From NCBI GenBank assembly GCA_028023455.1, contig JAQFVV010012420.1, forward strand, positions 562,001 to 626,000: a stretch of DNA of 64,000 nucleotides, in the 5' to 3' direction. Below are positions 62,002 through 64,000 of this stretch, in pieces. Position 1 is the stretch's first letter. Each line of letters opens with the position of its first letter. The notes under the pieces are model-generated. The model was not told the DNA's origin. It worked only from the letters and a program-made list of their open reading frames with translations, and did no database searches. Origin of the DNA: Epiperipatus broadwayi. Taxonomy: Eukaryota; Onychophora; Udeonychophora; Euonychophora; Peripatidae. The position numbers and the translations under genes were made by a program.

Positions 62002-62029
62002 TTTTATTGCATTAGTGACCCGGGTGTAT

Positions 62030-62540
62030 TTTAACATTGCAAGATAGTTCCTGCCTGAAAACTGATATGGGGCTGATATTTTATGTGCAAGCGGAGATGC
62101 AATAGCGGTGTTGTGTGCAAACATGCTCTAAGCGCCTGTCTTTTTGGAAAGGAACTTTGTTAGGAGGCTCCAAAACATTTATAATTGTACTGAGATTACA
62201 GCTGGTGTAGTGAATTTGGATTTTTGTGTTTCAGTGCACTATTTTCAAAATTACAGTTTAGTAGTTGCCAGAAAAGTGATGTCTATCCGCATTTTTGTTG
62301 CTGCATTTACATTAAAAAAGTTTTTAACTAAAAGGCTTCAAAACATAGTTTGTGAGGGCACTGAGGTTAGTTTACAGCTGGTGTAGTGAATTTTTGTGTG
62401 TTTCAATGCAACATTTCTAAAATTTAAGGCTTAGTGCTTGCCCAAAAAGTAATGTCTGTCTGCATCTTGTAGTTTTCTTAATCATGTTTTATTTTCTTTA
62501 CTGCATTGACATTTAAAAAGCTTTTCATTACAACCCTTTG
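62030..62540 (+). repeat. Tandem ~168-bp repeat right of transposon copy 2
   Basis: Units at 62165-62332 and 62333-62525 share AGGCTYCAAAACAT, CAGCTGGTGTAGTGAATT, ACTATTTTCAAAAT or its variant and GTGATGTCT...GCAT. Their inverse lies at 60190-60560, so copy 2 sits between inverted arrays. The 80-codon frame 62144-62386 is generated by this repeat and contains RLQNI twice; it is not taken as a gene. Confidence 0.75.
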
Positions 62541-63238
62541 GACTTTGCTATTTCTTTATTTTAATAAATAAAAACAAATATTGAATACTATATTTTGGAA
62601 TCTGCCATCTTATTTATATCATGCTTTGGAAGTCCCTGAAAATGAATAACTTAAAGTAAAATGAGTGACAACCTTTTCTGTAGGCAAAGTATGGACCTTT
62701 TTTTTTTTATTTACATAAAACATATATATGAACATCAGTTCAAATAATTTGATATATAACTATCCTGGAATATAATGGTCCCTTATATAAGGATTTGCCT
62801 TAGTAATCTTAATAAATTTGTATTCACCTACTGAAAATGTGCAGTACAAAGTTTATTATGTAATATACAATATTATTTTGATTGATGTGTTGTCAAATTA
62901 TCCAGTATCCTTGCAAGACCACTAATGCTTAAATTTATGATATATATATAAAGATTTTCATTGATAATAGTTACAAGTGCAAAAGACATTTCGATCATGT
63001 ACAATAACACAAGTGTATTAATAAATTTCAAAATGTATTCATTAACTAAAAATTATTTTGGGTAAGAGAGAATTTTGTGCATTATGCAATTAATAGTAAA
63101 CTATATGATCAAAAGTTACTAAACGAGTTTAGAATCATTTGTTCAATTTTAAATCATTCGTGGGGGGGGTAATTAGTAAAATAAATTTTGGTTGTGTCCA
63201 ATAACGATTGTATTAATATTAAACTTTAAAAATGTATA
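62541..63238. other. A+T-rich DNA, nothing recognised
   Basis: Poly-T and TA-rich stretches and a G8 run at 63162-63169. No coding signal. Confidence 0.45.
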
Positions 63239-63240
63239 TA

Positions 63241-63963
63241 CACCTGCGTCTCGTTTTATGCGATAGATAGGTTCCTCAGAAAACTCACACAAAAATAAAC
63301 TTAACTTGAAAAATGGGGTGATAGGTTCTGTAATTTTCAGAAATCAGCATAAAAACAAAGCAACAAAGAAAAATTACTTCAAAATTCGCATTAAAAAAAG
63401 GGAATAGAGTATGACTAATAAAAAATTTCAAATATTTGGAAAAAAGTAATATGAGAAACTTTTTTTTATTACAGTATTTTACATTTTTTCATAAATATTT
63501 TAATCATTACCGCTATTTGACAATGTGTGTTCATTTTGAATTGGTAAGAAATCAGATTCATGATGTGATTGATTTACAACTAGCGACACTGTCAGTCTTG
63601 TGCTGTGTTAATGGTTTTCTGTTTCTATATTTAAAAAATGAGATCAAAACAAAAAGATTATTTTCAGTTTATAAAATCTTCGTTATTATTTTAAAAATCT
63701 AAAAAAATATTTTTGAATATTTATTGCGATATTCGTACATATAAATTTATTATTATTTACTCGTTAGTATAAGTATATTATTTACATAGAAGCTATGATT
63801 TTAAATACAGCTTCAGGCCATATTCATGTTAATTGGTAATAAATATTTCAAAATAAGTTAACAATTTAAATTTCTTGATATCTAATAAATATAGTGAAAT
63901 ATGAAAGATATTAAAAAGAAACAAATCGCATTAAAATAATCCACATAAAACGAGACCCACATG
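63241..63963 (-). mobile_element. TA-flanked pogo/Tigger-like transposon, copy 3 (723 bp)
   Basis: The left terminus CACCTGCGTCTCGTTTTATG and the right CATAAAACGAGACCCACATG are inverse copies, with TA on both sides (63239-63240, 63964-63965). The first ~300 bp follow copies 1 and 2 (GTTCCTCAGAAAA, GCAACAAAGAAAAATTAC). The rest is shorter and lacks the hairpin and a readable HTH. The 88-codon + strand frame 63436-63702 lies inside and shows no motif. Confidence 0.8.
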
Positions 63964-64000
63964 TATTAGCTAAATTATTTTGGATTAACATTCCTATAAA

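Larger units (their letters stand above)
60822..62026 (-). mobile_element. TA-flanked pogo/Tigger-like transposon, copy 2 (1205 bp)
   Basis: The left terminus (CACCTGGGTCTCATTTTATG) is intact. The right terminus is worn but keeps GACCCGGGTG; TA flanks at 60820-60821 and 62027-62028. It shares the HTH relic and hairpin with copy 1. An internal ~140-bp segment (TTTAAAATGCAAAAACAAC ... ATTTACATTATAATCTTGTA) occurs twice in tandem (about 61544-61687 and 61688-61830), once in copy 1. Confidence 0.85.

Noticed and set aside
62144-62386. 80-codon frame, + strand
   Set aside because: Generated by the 168-bp tandem repeat; RLQNI occurs twice at the repeat period.

Overview
The window is strongly A+T-rich eukaryotic DNA made mostly of transposable elements and intergenic or intronic sequence. 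Nothing looks bacterial: there are no operons, ribosome binding sites or dense gene packing. The host is most likely an invertebrate animal. The evidence is an Osvaldo/Ulysses-like Ty3/gypsy element with very long LTRs, a tRNA-derived SINE, pogo/Tigger-type DNA transposons and decayed LINE reverse transcriptases. The species cannot be fixed from the sequence alone.

Layout. 1-12.8 kb: A+T-rich DNA with a diverged pair of ~1.2-kb direct repeats (1437-2641 and 6518-7790). These bracket a broken coiled-coil reading frame and a fresh SINE with a 16-bp target duplication. A mosaic of small repeat modules follows (8.1-10.3 kb). 12.85-23.17 kb: one long-LTR retrotransposon with LTRs of ~2.66 kb (TG...CA), a candidate primer binding site, a gag-less pol pseudogene and a polypurine tract. 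Its 3' LTR is split by a 2115-bp foldback element with ~0.93-kb inverted arms; the intact 5' LTR preserves the empty site. 23-50 kb: very A+T-rich DNA with tandem duplications (2x76 bp, 3x83 bp), isolated poly-G runs and three LINE reverse-transcriptase relics. 50-64 kb: three copies of a TA-flanked transposon family. Two of them carry a decayed helix-turn-helix of the CENP-B/pogo kind and an embedded hairpin. This part also holds two candidate host exons, a second SINE and several inverted-repeat structures.

No complete protein-coding gene is visible. The best host-gene candidate is a 54-codon terminal exon on the minus strand (51910-52071), with a good splice acceptor and a downstream poly(A) signal.

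The most informative structure is the nested insertion. The retrotransposon arrived first. The foldback then entered one LTR. Pol decayed, with at least four in-frame TGA codons sitting where arginine (CGA) is the likely ancestral codon, a pattern suggesting CpG deamination. All family assignments come from reading motifs by eye; no database search was possible.
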